DNA from: Robbsia sp. KACC 23696
Lineage (GTDB): Bacteria; Pseudomonadota; Gammaproteobacteria; Burkholderiales; Burkholderiaceae
Direction of reading: 5' to 3'
DNA: 64,000 nt
Assembly: GCF_039852015.1 (NCBI RefSeq)
Contig: NZ_CP156626.1
Coordinates: 2,204,249 to 2,268,248, forward strand
A model generated the notes under the pieces. It had not been told where the DNA came from, made no database searches, and saw only the letters and a program-made list of their open reading frames with translations. Shown here piece by piece: positions 29,317-38,708 of the stretch. Each line of letters starts with the position of its first letter. The stretch's first letter is position 1. A program made the translations under genes and the position numbers.

Positions 29317-31062
29317 TCAGCGACTGAACCCCGGTACATCGTTACCGGACCCCGGACCCCGCAGGAAACTGCCCCAGACGGGCTGCGTGCTCGAATCGCG
29401 TCCGGCACCGGGCAGCGGCAATGCCACGCCTTTAGCAATCGGTTTCACCAGATGCGGCGTCACCAGAATCACCAATTCCCGGTCGTCCTGCGTGTAACTC
29501 AAATTCTTGAAAAACACGCCGATGATGGGCAGATCGCCCAGCAACGGCACCTTGTTGACACTTGCCACCGTCGAGCGCGACACCAGACCGCCGATGATGA
29601 AACTTTCGCCATCGCCCAACTGCACCGTCGTGTCGGCGCGCCGCGTCGTGATGGCCGGAATCGAGATCCCGGACTCCGTGATCGCGTGCGTGTAGTCGAG
29701 ATCGCTCGCCTCCGGCGCCACCTTCAAGGCGATTTGTCCCGGCCCCAACACCGTCGGCGTCACCGTCAGACCGACACCGAACTGCTTGTAGACGATCGTC
29801 GTCGTTCCCAGGCCACCGGACTGCGGCACCGGCAACTCCCCCCCGGCGAGAAAACTCGCCGACTGGCCGGAGAGCGCTACCAACGTCGGTTCCGCCAAGA
29901 CTCGCGCGAGTCCGTTCGTCTCCATGATGCTGAGGTTGCCGAACAGACCATTCGCGAAGGGACCCGCCACCAAATTGAATGCACTTGCGAGATTCGTGCC
30001 GACACTGCTGCCGAACGAAACGCCGGTTGTCGACGGCGAATACGTGCTGAGCTGGCTCGGACCGAATACGCCGAAACCGAAGCCGTTCGAGCGCGTCGAG
30101 AACAGATTGAATCCGGCCTCCTTCAGCACCGACTTACTGAATTCCACGACCTTGACGTCGACTTGCACCACCCCGCCCGTGCCGACCGTCGAGCGGTCGA
30201 GCACTTTCGCGCCGGACTGTTGCGCGACGGCCAAGGCCGCCTGGTGATCCGCGGCAGACGCCATCTGACCACTCAATACCGCCGTGTCGCCGTACACCTG
30301 CACCGACCCGCCGGTATTCGATAGCAAGGCATCCGCCGACAGGGCCCGCACGGTAATGGCCACCTCGCGCGGTGCGGTACGATTACGCTCCCAGATCGAC
30401 AACCGCGTCGCCCCTGGTTTTTTCGCCACGATCAGAATGCCGCCGGTGATCGGTTGCACGTCGGCAACCGCCGAATCCCCCACCGCGACGCGCGTCAATT
30501 GCGCGGCAGGCAGGATGCGTTGCTCACTGACCACCATCGCAAAGGGCAAGGGATCCGGCGCCGACTGACTCAGCACCGCTCCGGCCGCCACCACAGCACC
30601 GGTTGCGGCACCGCTCGACCGGCTTGCCTGCGTAGCGGCACGATGTTGATTACGCGCCAGCGTCCGCTGACGGGCGGTGGTCGCGTTTTGCCGCGGTCGC
30701 GATGTCCGTCCCGCTGCCGGCTCGGCCGCCGTCGGCGTGCTGTCGGACACGCGAAGGGGTGTTACGGCCGGGGCGGTCAGATCGCTGACCGGCGCGGACC
30801 CCGACATCGGCGCGAGATCCGGCGTCCGCGTCGCGCTGCGGACGGTGGTTTGCGCTTCCGTGCCGGCGGTCGACACGGCCAGTCCCAGCACCATGGCGGT
30901 CCATGCGGCTCCTGCGATGCGGCGCCGCGCGGGGGCAGCGCCTTTCGATGTCTGCAACGGTCGTCTCCTGCGGTTCTCCACGTGCAGCGCACACTGCGCA
31001 TACCCCGCCGTCACGGCGCGGACGCCCTTCTTGATACGATCCGTCAACCTCGGTCGGCTCAT
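29317..31062 (-). CDS. cpaC: CpaC/RcpA outer membrane secretin
   Basis: 581 aa secretin through which the pilus crosses the outer membrane. Long N-terminus with hydrophobic signal (AGAAWTAMVLGLAVSTAGTEAQ, near residue 50-70), Ala/Arg-rich linker, the pilus-assembly N-domain (RVAVGDSAVADVQPI, GILIVAKKPGATRLSIWE), a BON-like region, then the secretin core with SFLAGGELPVPQ and FIIGGLVSRSTVASVNKVPLLGDLPIIGVFFK, the family signature. Overlaps cpaB by 4 bp. Confidence 0.92.
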   Translation of the reverse strand: MSRPRLTDRIKKGVRAVTAGYAQCALHVENRRRRPLQTSKGAAPARRRIAGAAWTAMVLGLAVSTAGTEAQTTVRSATRTPDLAPMSGSAPVSDLTAPAVTPLRVSDSTPTAAEPAAGRTSRPRQNATTARQRTLARNQHRAATQASRSSGAATGAVVAAGAVLSQSAPDPLPFAMVVSEQRILPAAQLTRVAVGDSAVADVQPITGGILIVAKKPGATRLSIWERNRTAPREVAITVRALSADALLSNTGGSVQVYGDTAVLSGQMASAADHQAALAVAQQSGAKVLDRSTVGTGGVVQVDVKVVEFSKSVLKEAGFNLFSTRSNGFGFGVFGPSQLSTYSPSTTGVSFGSSVGTNLASAFNLVAGPFANGLFGNLSIMETNGLARVLAEPTLVALSGQSASFLAGGELPVPQSGGLGTTTIVYKQFGVGLTVTPTVLGPGQIALKVAPEASDLDYTHAITESGISIPAITTRRADTTVQLGDGESFIIGGLVSRSTVASVNKVPLLGDLPIIGVFFKNLSYTQDDRELVILVTPHLVKPIAKGVALPLPGAGRDSSTQPVWGSFLRGPGSGNDVPGFSR

Positions 31063-32201
31063 CGCGCGCCTCCCGACCCATTCATCAAGCCGGCCGGCAG
31101 CGGCGGCGGCGTTGTCCCGGCACCCCCGTCCGTCGCCGCAGGCATCGACTGTCCCGCTGTCCCGCCGGATGTGCGACCGGTCGTGCCGTTTGCCGCTTCG
31201 TGGCTGATATCGGTACCGCGAATCACTTCCACGAGACCCGGCGCCCGGCCACCCGCGCGCGGCGTGCGCACCGTTGGCACGGCGCTGGGCAGCGGAACCG
31301 CCGACATCGGCGATGACAGACCGCCACCCAGGCCCAAGGTGTCGATACCGGCATAGGCGCGGTTATCCGGATCGAGCAAGCGACTGCGTTCGGTGGCGGG
31401 CAGGTCGGAACGCGCCCGCACCACCGGTGCCGGCGCCTGGAACAACGCGCTTTGCACGACGCCGCTGTCTTCGGGATAACGTAATGCGAGGGTCAGGCGA
31501 CCTGCCTGCGTCGCCAGCACCAGGGCATCGACATCTTCGACCGGCACGGCCAAAACGGCACTGCGTGCCATCTGCCGTTGCTGATCGATCATCGCCTGTG
31601 AATTGGTGCCGGGCGCCGGCGTGCCGCCTTGAGCGGCCGGTGCGGCTCCATTTGTCAAAGAACTCGCGCCATAAGCCAGGACGCGCGCGCGCGATACGAG
31701 CAGACGCGCGATATTGCGATCGCTCGGGCCGCCCCCCGCGCCCGCCGTACCGGCTTCAGGCGCCTTCATCGTGAAGAACACATCGACATAGTCGCCGGCC
31801 TGGATGGCGTTGCCGGCTCCGCTGACCTCGTCCACCGGCACAGCCACGCCACGTTCGCCGGCCTTCAATGTCAATGTCAGTCCTTGCGCCAAACCATTGA
31901 TCGTCAATGGCAAACCGGTATCGATCGGCACACGGGGAATATGACCGACAACTTCCTCGACCTTGGTATAGGCCCCGGTGGGCTGAACCGGCAACTGCAC
32001 GACGCGTACGGCGTCAGCCGAGATCGCCTGGCCTGCGGGCAAAAGTTGAGAGGCGATCACGACGGGGAAAGTCGCCACCGGCGTGACGGCTGTGCCCAGT
32101 GCGGCCGGCGCTGGCCGCCTGCCGACGAAAATCGACAAGACCCCCAGCAAAATCGCCAAAATGACCAGGGCCGCTGCAATGAGTTTGGTAGGCGTGCTCA
32201 T
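31059..32201 (-). CDS. cpaB: CpaB/RcpC pilus assembly protein
   Basis: 380 aa. One N-terminal membrane helix (LIAAALVILAILLGVLSIFV), then an SAF domain (VIASQLLPAGQAISADAVRVVQLP) and the RcpC/CpaB domain (ERGVAVPVDEVSGAGNAIQAGDYVDVFFT). The C-terminal 80 residues are Pro/Gly/Thr-rich. Likely periplasmic and binds peptidoglycan or helps secretin gating. Start at 32201 is supported by GGAGG 8 bases upstream. Confidence 0.9.
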   Translation of the reverse strand: MSTPTKLIAAALVILAILLGVLSIFVGRRPAPAALGTAVTPVATFPVVIASQLLPAGQAISADAVRVVQLPVQPTGAYTKVEEVVGHIPRVPIDTGLPLTINGLAQGLTLTLKAGERGVAVPVDEVSGAGNAIQAGDYVDVFFTMKAPEAGTAGAGGGPSDRNIARLLVSRARVLAYGASSLTNGAAPAAQGGTPAPGTNSQAMIDQQRQMARSAVLAVPVEDVDALVLATQAGRLTLALRYPEDSGVVQSALFQAPAPVVRARSDLPATERSRLLDPDNRAYAGIDTLGLGGGLSSPMSAVPLPSAVPTVRTPRAGGRAPGLVEVIRGTDISHEAANGTTGRTSGGTAGQSMPAATDGGAGTTPPPLPAGLMNGSGGAR

Positions 32202-32629
32202 CGGCAAACCTCCTCATGCAGCCTGGGGGCAACGATAATCGCCAGGCACGGCGCCGTCGGTGCTGAGCGCGCATTGCATTGCGCGACATCATCACACACG
32301 AGCCCTTCAGGCCCGGGACACCGATGCTGCGCAAACGGTCTTGCCATGCTGTCTTTCCTTGCGCTGCGTCGCCCGGGGCGCGACGCGCCAATTGGACTTG
32401 CCGACTTGACATCGCATACGGATCACGCCCCATGTGATCCCCTGCCAAGCCCTGTACCTTCTTTGTTTTTATCGACCGCGGCGTTGTCACCGTCGATCCT
32501 TGCCCCGCCAGCACACGCTACGCACTTCAGTCGGCTGTTTACCGCGCTGCATACAAGCGTGCCTTGCCGCGCTACTACCGTATTGCCAGGCTCCGATCCG
32601 AGACGCGTCACGCATGCCAACGCCGTCAC
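32202..32629. other. Gap between cpaA and cpaB
   Basis: 428 bp interrupting an otherwise tight minus-strand operon. Open frames exist here on both strands, but none has a recognisable domain and a Shine-Dalgarno together. It probably holds a promoter for cpaB and downstream genes; no clear -10/-35 or -24/-12 pair was identified. Confidence 0.4.
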
Positions 32630-33169
32630 TCAACGCAAATGCAACATCGACCACCACCCCAGCACGGCACCGATCGCGAGGTAGGCCGCGTAGGGAATGC
32701 CCTTTCGACCTTGCCGCATCCGTACAACAAACCGTTCGACGCGGTGCACTTTTTCCGAACCCGTCAGGGTCCCGACCAGACGTTGTCCGCCGCTGGCCGC
32801 CAGCACCATGCCCGGAATTTCGGGATTGGCGCGCAATCGCAAGGCGACCACACTGTGCAAGCCCGCGAGCAAACTCCCGATGATCCACGCCGTCAGGAAA
32901 GCCGTCGGCCCGGTCATCAAACCGAGCAGTGCACCGAACTTCACATCACCCGCGCCCATCAGACGAACCGCATAGAAAGGCAGCAAACATACCGCCGCGA
33001 GCAAGAAGCCGGCACCGGCCTGCACCCACCCTGTCGCAAACGGGCTCGACGCGGTCAATGCACATTGCATCGCCGCGCAGACAATCAAAAAGGGATTTGG
33101 TACGCGACGCGCAACCAAGTCCCATCCAGTGACGACCACACAGCTGAAGAACAGCAACGGAATCTGCAT
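32630..33169 (-). CDS. cpaA: Prepilin peptidase CpaA/TadV (A24 family)
   Basis: 179 aa membrane aspartyl protease that processes Flp pilins and TadE-type pseudopilins. The two catalytic Asp sites are visible: TGWDLVARRVPN near residue 17 and GAGDVKFGALLG near residue 73 (GxGDxK). Five to six hydrophobic segments. No methylase domain, as usual for TadV. A LysArg-rich loop follows the second site. Confidence 0.9.
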   Translation of the reverse strand: MQIPLLFFSCVVVTGWDLVARRVPNPFLIVCAAMQCALTASSPFATGWVQAGAGFLLAAVCLLPFYAVRLMGAGDVKFGALLGLMTGPTAFLTAWIIGSLLAGLHSVVALRLRANPEIPGMVLAASGGQRLVGTLTGSEKVHRVERFVVRMRQGRKGIPYAAYLAIGAVLGWWSMLHLR

Positions 33170-33268
33170 TCCCTCGCAAACCTTGACGTTAGACCATGCT
33201 TCAACCGCCTCGCGCTCGCTCGGACGCTCGTTCAGACCGCTGGAGCGACACGTCTAAGGACAAACGGG

Positions 33269-33478
33269 TCAGGAGCCTGCGGGAATCTTGCCGCTGAGGT
33301 TCGTGAACAAAGTACTGAGCTTCCCACCCAATGCGGTGACGCCGCCGATGATCACGACAGCAATCAGCCCTGCAATCAGGCCATATTCAATCGCGGTGGC
33401 GCCGGTCTCATCCTGGGCAAAGTGCTTAACCTGTGCAACCGATTTGTCCGTGACTTGCTTCAAGATTTCAAAAGACAT
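33269..33478 (-). CDS. flp: Flp family type IVb pilin (copy 2)
   Basis: 69 aa. Leader peptide of 26 residues ending DETG, then ATAIEYGLIAGLIAVVIIGGV: cleavage after Gly and the Flp motif Glu-Tyr at +5/+6, followed by the hydrophobic assembly helix and a short Gly/Ser tail. GAGG lies 6 bases before the ATG. Confidence 0.95.
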   Translation of the reverse strand: MSFEILKQVTDKSVAQVKHFAQDETGATAIEYGLIAGLIAVVIIGGVTALGGKLSTLFTNLSGKIPAGS

Positions 33479-33664
33479 GATTCACCTCGATTCAACTTGG
33501 CTTACAACCGGCCGCGCTACCGCCGGCTTGCGTCACCAAAGCACACAAAAAAGACGCTCTACACCACAAACGTCAACGACACTTCCTTAACTTCACGCAG
33601 CAACGCGGAACGACTGCATCGCTTCCTGCCCACGCCGACGTCCCGGTCGCCACGATCCGAAAGG

Positions 33665-33880
33665 TCAGCCCCCCGCCTTCGTGGCTTGGGCCCCAATCGT
33701 CGTTGCCACATTCGAGAACATCGTGCCCAGATTGCCACCCAATGTCGTCAGCGCCGCGATGATCGCCACCGCGATCAATCCCGCGATCAACCCATATTCA
33801 ATCGCCGTGGCGCCCGTTTCGTCCTGCGCAAACGTTTGAATGCGGGATTTCACCAATTGAGAAAGTTCACCGTTCATCAT
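33665..33880 (-). CDS. flp: Flp family type IVb pilin (copy 1)
   Basis: 71 aa, first gene of the cluster. Leader through FAQDETG, then ATAIEYGLIAGLIAVAIIAAL. The leader-helix junction is identical to copy 2 over about 19 residues, while the C-terminus (MFSNVATTIGAQATKAGG) differs, so the copies probably form distinct or mixed pili. Start taken at 33880 (tandem ATGs, AAGG 7-8 bases upstream); TTG at 33886 also lies in frame. Confidence 0.93.
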   Translation of the reverse strand: MMNGELSQLVKSRIQTFAQDETGATAIEYGLIAGLIAVAIIAALTTLGGNLGTMFSNVATTIGAQATKAGG

Positions 33881-34604
33881 GGCCAACCTTTTAAAAGAGC
33901 TTTTTTATCGGATCGTGCATCTGCTCTCAACCAGGCTGTGCTGACGATTAATACAGAGAGCACCAAAGTACACCCCGTTCCAGCCTGATCGAGCCCGTCG
34001 ACATCATTAACAGAGTGACGTCGCCCACCCTCCACCGACTGCCACACATCGAACCGCTGAAAAAATCAGAAAATCGAGTCCACGACCTTAATTTGCCACA
34101 CCCCATTCAAGATCGCAACGTTTCTCGCAATGGATTCAACAAAGCAAACGCGCCTTTTACTGTGAATACAACAAAATAACTACGGCATGTGAGGCGATGC
34201 CCATCACAATACATCAATCACTCAACATACTGTTTTACAAAGACTTTATTTTATTTAATCGTTCGTTTAATTCAATCGAAAGCTGCATCTTTAAATGACT
34301 ATTCGTGTAGTCAATATAAAATAAACAGTCGTTTGAATAAAACGGACAAACGATTATAAGCCGGGGTTTGTTTTTCAAAACGCCGCCTCGTTACGACGTC
34401 ACGTTACATCACTCGTTCAAACGCCCGTAACTAGCCGTTACCGTTACACCACAAATCGCAATTCGATATTTAAAAAAACCTTTCAAGTCCTTTGTTTTTC
34501 TTGGCTCCTCGGCTAATCTAAATATGAACAGACGCCTCACCGAAACTGCTGGTATTGGAATTGCATTAGCGGAGATGCGGAAACAACCTCGACGGAGATA
34601 TACC
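33881..34604. other. AT-rich regulatory region between flp and the repetitive lipoprotein gene
   Basis: 724 bp, clearly poorer in G+C than its surroundings, especially 34200-34380. No convincing gene. It separates the divergent flp operon (minus) from the lipoprotein gene (plus) and carries two palindromic elements at 34296-34353. AT-rich, palindrome-bearing gaps of this kind are typical targets of H-NS-like silencers and specific activators; that is inference. Confidence 0.6.
34296..34353. promoter_or_regulatory. Two palindromic elements in the AT-rich flp/lipoprotein gap
   Basis: TGACTA-N6-TAGTCA at 34296-34313 is a perfect palindrome with a 6-base centre. TCGTTTG (34329-34335) and CAAACGA (34347-34353) are inverted around 11 bases; a related TCGTTCGTTTAATT occurs at about 34259-34272. 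These look like operator sites for one or two dimeric regulators. Confidence 0.45.
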
Positions 34605-36434
34605 GTGCTATATCAAGAACGCATCTTTCAAAAGACCCTGCTGGCTACGGCAATATCGGCATTATTGGCGCTTGGCGCCTGCGGCGGGAGTGGCTCCGTC
34701 GGCCATGCGTCCAGCGGCAGCGGGACGCAGACGACGGGTACCGGCTCGAGTACCGGCGCAACAGGTACGGGCGCCAACACGCCCGGCAGTGGCGGCGGCG
34801 ACACCACGACCACGACGGCGACCAACGGCCTTGCTACCGTCGTCAAGACGACCGGCAATATCGTGACAGGCGCTGGCAACACGGTTTCCGCGCTTGGCAG
34901 CACGGTGGGTGGCACCGGCCTCGTCGATTCGACGCTCGGTACAACGGGCGTCGATACCGCGACCGGCAATGTGGTCAGCGACGTCGGCACCACGGTTGCC
35001 ACGGTGGGCAGCAGTTTGGCCAGCGGCCTGGGACAAATCGGCACGTCGACGGATCCCGTCGGCACGACGCTCGGCGTGATCCCGGCGACGCTGAACAATA
35101 CGGCGACGACGGTTCAAGATGCCGGCGCGCTGGTCGGCAGTCTGGGCACCGGCAGTCTGGCGGGTCTTGCGCCGATTACCGCAACGGTGGACAGCGTCGC
35201 CGGCACGACGGGCGGATTGATTTCGGACGTCGCAACGTCGCTCGGCAACACGGTTGCCGGTGCCGGGGTGGAAAACGTGACGACCGGCGTGTCCAGCGTC
35301 ATCACGCCGATCACCGCCTCGCTCTCGAATACGACGCAGCAAGTGGGTGACGCGCTGGGCGTGGGCGGAACCTTGACGAACGTGTTGACGACCGTCGGCA
35401 ACTCGCTCGGGACTGCCGGCACGGCCATCGCTGGCGGCAGCACCGGCACGCTCGCCAGCAATTTGGGCGGGACGGTCGGCGACGTGGGAACGACGGTTAC
35501 CGGCGTTGGTGGACTATTGAGTAGTGCGAACAACACGGGCGGCGATGGCGGTACGTCACTTGCCACGTTGCTCGGTCCGGTGACGTCGGTACTGTCCGGA
35601 CTGACCGGCGGCGCCGCATCGTCGACGCCGCTTGGTGGCCTCGATCTGACGCCGGTCACGACGACGCTGGCAGGCTTGGGTAGCACATTAAGTGGCGCGC
35701 TGTCCGGCGTATCGGGCGGCACCGGCACGAGCGGGCTTGCCAGCACGATCGGCACTGTTACCACGCCCGTCACGGTCCTGTTGTCCGATCTGCCGACCGC
35801 CCTCTCCGGTAGCACCGGTACCGGCTCGTCCTTGTTGGCACCGATTACGACGATCGTCGCCGGCGCAACTTCCGGTTTGAGTGACGGTAGCACCACGGGC
35901 CTGCTCGCCCCCGTTACCTCGCTGGCCTCGAACCTGACGTCGGGTACGACGGCGGGCGTTTTGAGTCCCGTCACGACCTTGGCATCGAATCTGACCTCGG
36001 GTGCGAACGGCGGCTTGACGACAATCGTGTCCGGCGTGACTACCGGCGGATCGACGGGCTCGCTGACTAGCGTGTTGACGCCGGTGACTTCACTGGTGGC
36101 AGGCGTGACATCGACGGCCGGCACGACGTTGGGTGCGGTGGGTACAACGGTGGGTAGTACGTTGAACAGCGTCACGTCGACGTTGGGCAGCACGTTGAAC
36201 TCGGTCGCCAGCCTGGTTCCGGTTACGACGGTAGCCGCCGGTGCCGGTGCGACCGTCAATACGGCCGGCCTCGGTGGTGCCGTCACCAGTGTCGTGTCGG
36301 GTGTGGGTGGCGTCGTCAGCGGCTTGACCGGTGGAACGACGACCAGCTCGACGACCGCCACGGCGGGCACCGGGACGCTCGGCAGCAGCATCGGCTCCTT
36401 GTTGAACTCGACGGGGTCCTTGTTGCGTCACTAA
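34605..36434 (+). CDS. Large repetitive Gly/Ser/Thr/Val-rich lipoprotein
   Basis: 609 aa. Starts at GTG 34605 (GGAG 8 bases upstream), giving MLYQERIF, a hydrophobic run LLATAISALLALGAC and a lipobox (LGAC, Cys near residue 25). The mature protein opens with a Ser/Gly/Thr linker and continues as degenerate repeats of about 20-40 residues: units of the type VTSLASNLTSG, LGSTLNSV, GTTVG and TGLLAPV recur to the end (SLLNSTGSLLRH). No charged or Cys-rich domain follows the lipid anchor. Similar proteins are sometimes labelled collagen-like, but no regular Gly-X-Y triplet is seen. Likely a surface or periplasmic fibrous lipoprotein; neighbour of a TpsB transporter. Confidence 0.65.
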   Translation: MLYQERIFQKTLLATAISALLALGACGGSGSVGHASSGSGTQTTGTGSSTGATGTGANTPGSGGGDTTTTTATNGLATVVKTTGNIVTGAGNTVSALGSTVGGTGLVDSTLGTTGVDTATGNVVSDVGTTVATVGSSLASGLGQIGTSTDPVGTTLGVIPATLNNTATTVQDAGALVGSLGTGSLAGLAPITATVDSVAGTTGGLISDVATSLGNTVAGAGVENVTTGVSSVITPITASLSNTTQQVGDALGVGGTLTNVLTTVGNSLGTAGTAIAGGSTGTLASNLGGTVGDVGTTVTGVGGLLSSANNTGGDGGTSLATLLGPVTSVLSGLTGGAASSTPLGGLDLTPVTTTLAGLGSTLSGALSGVSGGTGTSGLASTIGTVTTPVTVLLSDLPTALSGSTGTGSSLLAPITTIVAGATSGLSDGSTTGLLAPVTSLASNLTSGTTAGVLSPVTTLASNLTSGANGGLTTIVSGVTTGGSTGSLTSVLTPVTSLVAGVTSTAGTTLGAVGTTVGSTLNSVTSTLGSTLNSVASLVPVTTVAAGAGATVNTAGLGGAVTSVVSGVGGVVSGLTGGTTTSSTTATAGTGTLGSSIGSLLNSTGSLLRH

Positions 36435-36709
36435 GTGGCAAACAACCGGACGGGTGCGAACGTCGCCCTTGTGCGGCTGAGCGATTGCAGGTGAGGATGC
36501 GCGGGAGCAACTGACCCAAGGCCCGAACGGCAAGCGCTTGCAGTAGAAGACTATCGCAGGTCTGCGTGGTCCGTCGGTCAGATCGACGGCCTGTAGTCGA
36601 GGTGCCTCCGGGCCTCCCCGATCTCCACGTACCACGACGGCTGAAGGGCATCTCGGCAAGAGATATCCATTCGGTCGGCGCGGTCGTGTCGTGCGACGAA
36701 CACCGACAG

Positions 36710-38422
36710 ATGACATATCGTTTTCCGACCTGCTACCCGATTTATGCCCCGACGCTGATGACGGGCATGGCTTGCCTCTGCGCCGCTTTGATGCCGGGCG
36801 CTGCGTTGGCACAGGCACGCATCAGCGGTAACGGTCTACAGAGCTTGCCGCGGGTCACCCCTCCGCCCGCTCAGAAGGTCAATATCACCGTCGATACTCC
36901 GGAACCGAACACGATGGAAGGATTGCTATCGAAGACGATCGTGCCGAAGTCGATTCGCCTCGAAGGCGTCAAGAGCATCCCCTTCGACGAAGCGTCGGCG
37001 GCGTTCACTGGCTTTGTCGGCAAGCCGACGACGATCCAGCAACTGATCGAGGCAGCGAACGCGGTCACGAAACGCTACCAGGAGCATGGCTTCGCGCTGT
37101 CGTTCGCCTTCGTTCCGGCGCAGGACTTCGCCAACGGCGTCGTACGCGTGGTGGCGGTCGAGGGCTATGTTTCGAAAGTCACGATCGATGGCAAGGTCGG
37201 CAATGCCGAGCGCCATCTGCGGGCCATTGCCGATCACCTGTTGAACCAGCGCCCGCTACGGCGCGAAGCATTCGAACGCTACACCGCCCTACTGGGCCAG
37301 ATTCCGGGTTTGAAGGTGGCCGCGAACATCGCGCCGCCGCAGAGCACCGATGGCGCGACCGAGATGAAACTGAGCGTCGTGCGTCAGAAGATCGGTTTCA
37401 CGACCGGCGTGTCCTTGAATCAACCCGGCATCCAGGGTCTGTTCACGATCTCGGAAAATGGTTTGCTGTCGCTCGGCGAACAATTAAGCATTTCCGCGCT
37501 GGCGCCGCGCGGCCGCGACGGGCAGACCTACTTCGGCGTCAACTACACCCAGCCGATCGGCAGCGACGGCCTGACGGCCAAAGTGGACGCCTCACGCTTC
37601 AGCGGCGAGCCGCGCACCACGCCGGGCTTGGCGTCCAATGTGCATCGACGCACCGAACAGGATCGCGTCGGCGTGACGCTCAGCTATCCGATCATCTTGA
37701 ATAACACGCGCTCGTTGACGGTGAACGGCTCCGGTTATGCGGTGCGCAATGACGACCGCTATTCTGCCGACGGTGGTGCCATCGTCGGGCTGCGCTCGCA
37801 ATCGCGTGTCCTGCAGACTGAAATCGTTTACGCGGAGAGTCAGCCCAAGTTATCGCGGCGCGTCAGTCTAACGGTTGGGAAAGGGATCGATGCGCTGGGC
37901 GCGTCCCGCGAAGGCTATACCAATGTGATCGGCGCGACGGTAGCGAATCCCGTCGATCTGAGCTTTTTCCGCATCGGCGCTTCGGCGATGCAAACGAATC
38001 AATGGCCGCTGGGTTTTGCGACGGTGGTTTCCGCGACGGGTCAGTACAGCGCGCAAGCTCTCCCCACCAGCGAACAGATCACGTTCGGCGGGCAACGCTA
38101 TGCGCTGGCTTACCAGCCTGGCGAGGCCGCGGGCGACAAAGGCTGGGGGACATCGGCGGAGTTGAACCGGACCTTCACCTTTTCGATGAAGTACTTGAAG
38201 ACATGGGTCCCGTACATCTCGTACGCGCTCGCGCGGACCTATCTGAATGTACCGGGGACGTTGCCGCTGGATCTACAGTCGTTGGCGCTGGGCTTCCGCG
38301 TCAGCGACAGTCGCTTCTACTCGCTTGATCTCTCCGTCGCGCAACCTGTAGGGGATAAACCCTCGGGCAGCAGCACGCGTAGCCCCCGAGTAAACGCAAC
38401 CTTCTCCTATCAGCTGGACTAA
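36710..38422 (+). CDS. TpsB-type (ShlB/FhaC/HecB) outer membrane transporter
   Basis: 570 aa. Signal peptide (LMTGMACLCAALMPGAALAQ), then POTRA domains (SIRLEGVKSIPFDEASAAFTGFVGKPTTIQQLIEAANAVTKRYQEHG; GYVSKVTIDGKVG) and a 16-strand barrel ending NATFSYQLD. TFGGQRYALAYQPGE near residue 456 corresponds to the conserved strand/loop of FhaC-type transporters, though VRGY in the L6 motif is here YALAY. It would export or insert a partner protein. No TpsA with a filamentous-haemagglutinin secretion domain is nearby; the only candidate partner is the repetitive lipoprotein 275 bp upstream. Start at 36710 is not strongly supported by a Shine-Dalgarno; ATG at 36764 is possible. Confidence 0.8.
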   Translation: MTYRFPTCYPIYAPTLMTGMACLCAALMPGAALAQARISGNGLQSLPRVTPPPAQKVNITVDTPEPNTMEGLLSKTIVPKSIRLEGVKSIPFDEASAAFTGFVGKPTTIQQLIEAANAVTKRYQEHGFALSFAFVPAQDFANGVVRVVAVEGYVSKVTIDGKVGNAERHLRAIADHLLNQRPLRREAFERYTALLGQIPGLKVAANIAPPQSTDGATEMKLSVVRQKIGFTTGVSLNQPGIQGLFTISENGLLSLGEQLSISALAPRGRDGQTYFGVNYTQPIGSDGLTAKVDASRFSGEPRTTPGLASNVHRRTEQDRVGVTLSYPIILNNTRSLTVNGSGYAVRNDDRYSADGGAIVGLRSQSRVLQTEIVYAESQPKLSRRVSLTVGKGIDALGASREGYTNVIGATVANPVDLSFFRIGASAMQTNQWPLGFATVVSATGQYSAQALPTSEQITFGGQRYALAYQPGEAAGDKGWGTSAELNRTFTFSMKYLKTWVPYISYALARTYLNVPGTLPLDLQSLALGFRVSDSRFYSLDLSVAQPVGDKPSGSSTRSPRVNATFSYQLD

Positions 38423-38708
38423 TTATGAGAAAGTGGTACTGTCTTAGTATTCTGCCCTTGCTCGGCCTGCAGGTTTGGTGCTGCAAACGTTTGCGCAATT
38501 AGTTCGCCGACCTGCGGTGCGAAGAAAATGGCACGCGGCGGGTCATGTCACGGCATTGTCGTGGCCCGGACCGATGGCGTGCCGTCGCAGTACGTATCAC
38601 GTTTTACCCTCTTGCAGTCCGGAACAATGATAAAGCGAGACACCAACATCGCGAAATCGTCCGGGCACCAGCAGGATCCACATGTTGCATTCATTCGAGA
38701 GGTAAGCC

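Noticed and set aside
33881-34604. Sigma-54 -24/-12 promoter for flp
   Set aside because: Searched by eye for GG-N10-GC on the minus strand; nearby candidates have the wrong spacing.
35114-36391. 425-codon open frame opposite the repetitive lipoprotein
   Set aside because: Pro/Val-rich reverse translation of Gly/Thr repeats; the plus-strand frame has a start, ribosome binding site and lipobox.
34605-36434. Collagen-like protein call for the repetitive lipoprotein
   Set aside because: No sustained Gly-X-Y triplets; Gly is frequent but irregularly spaced.
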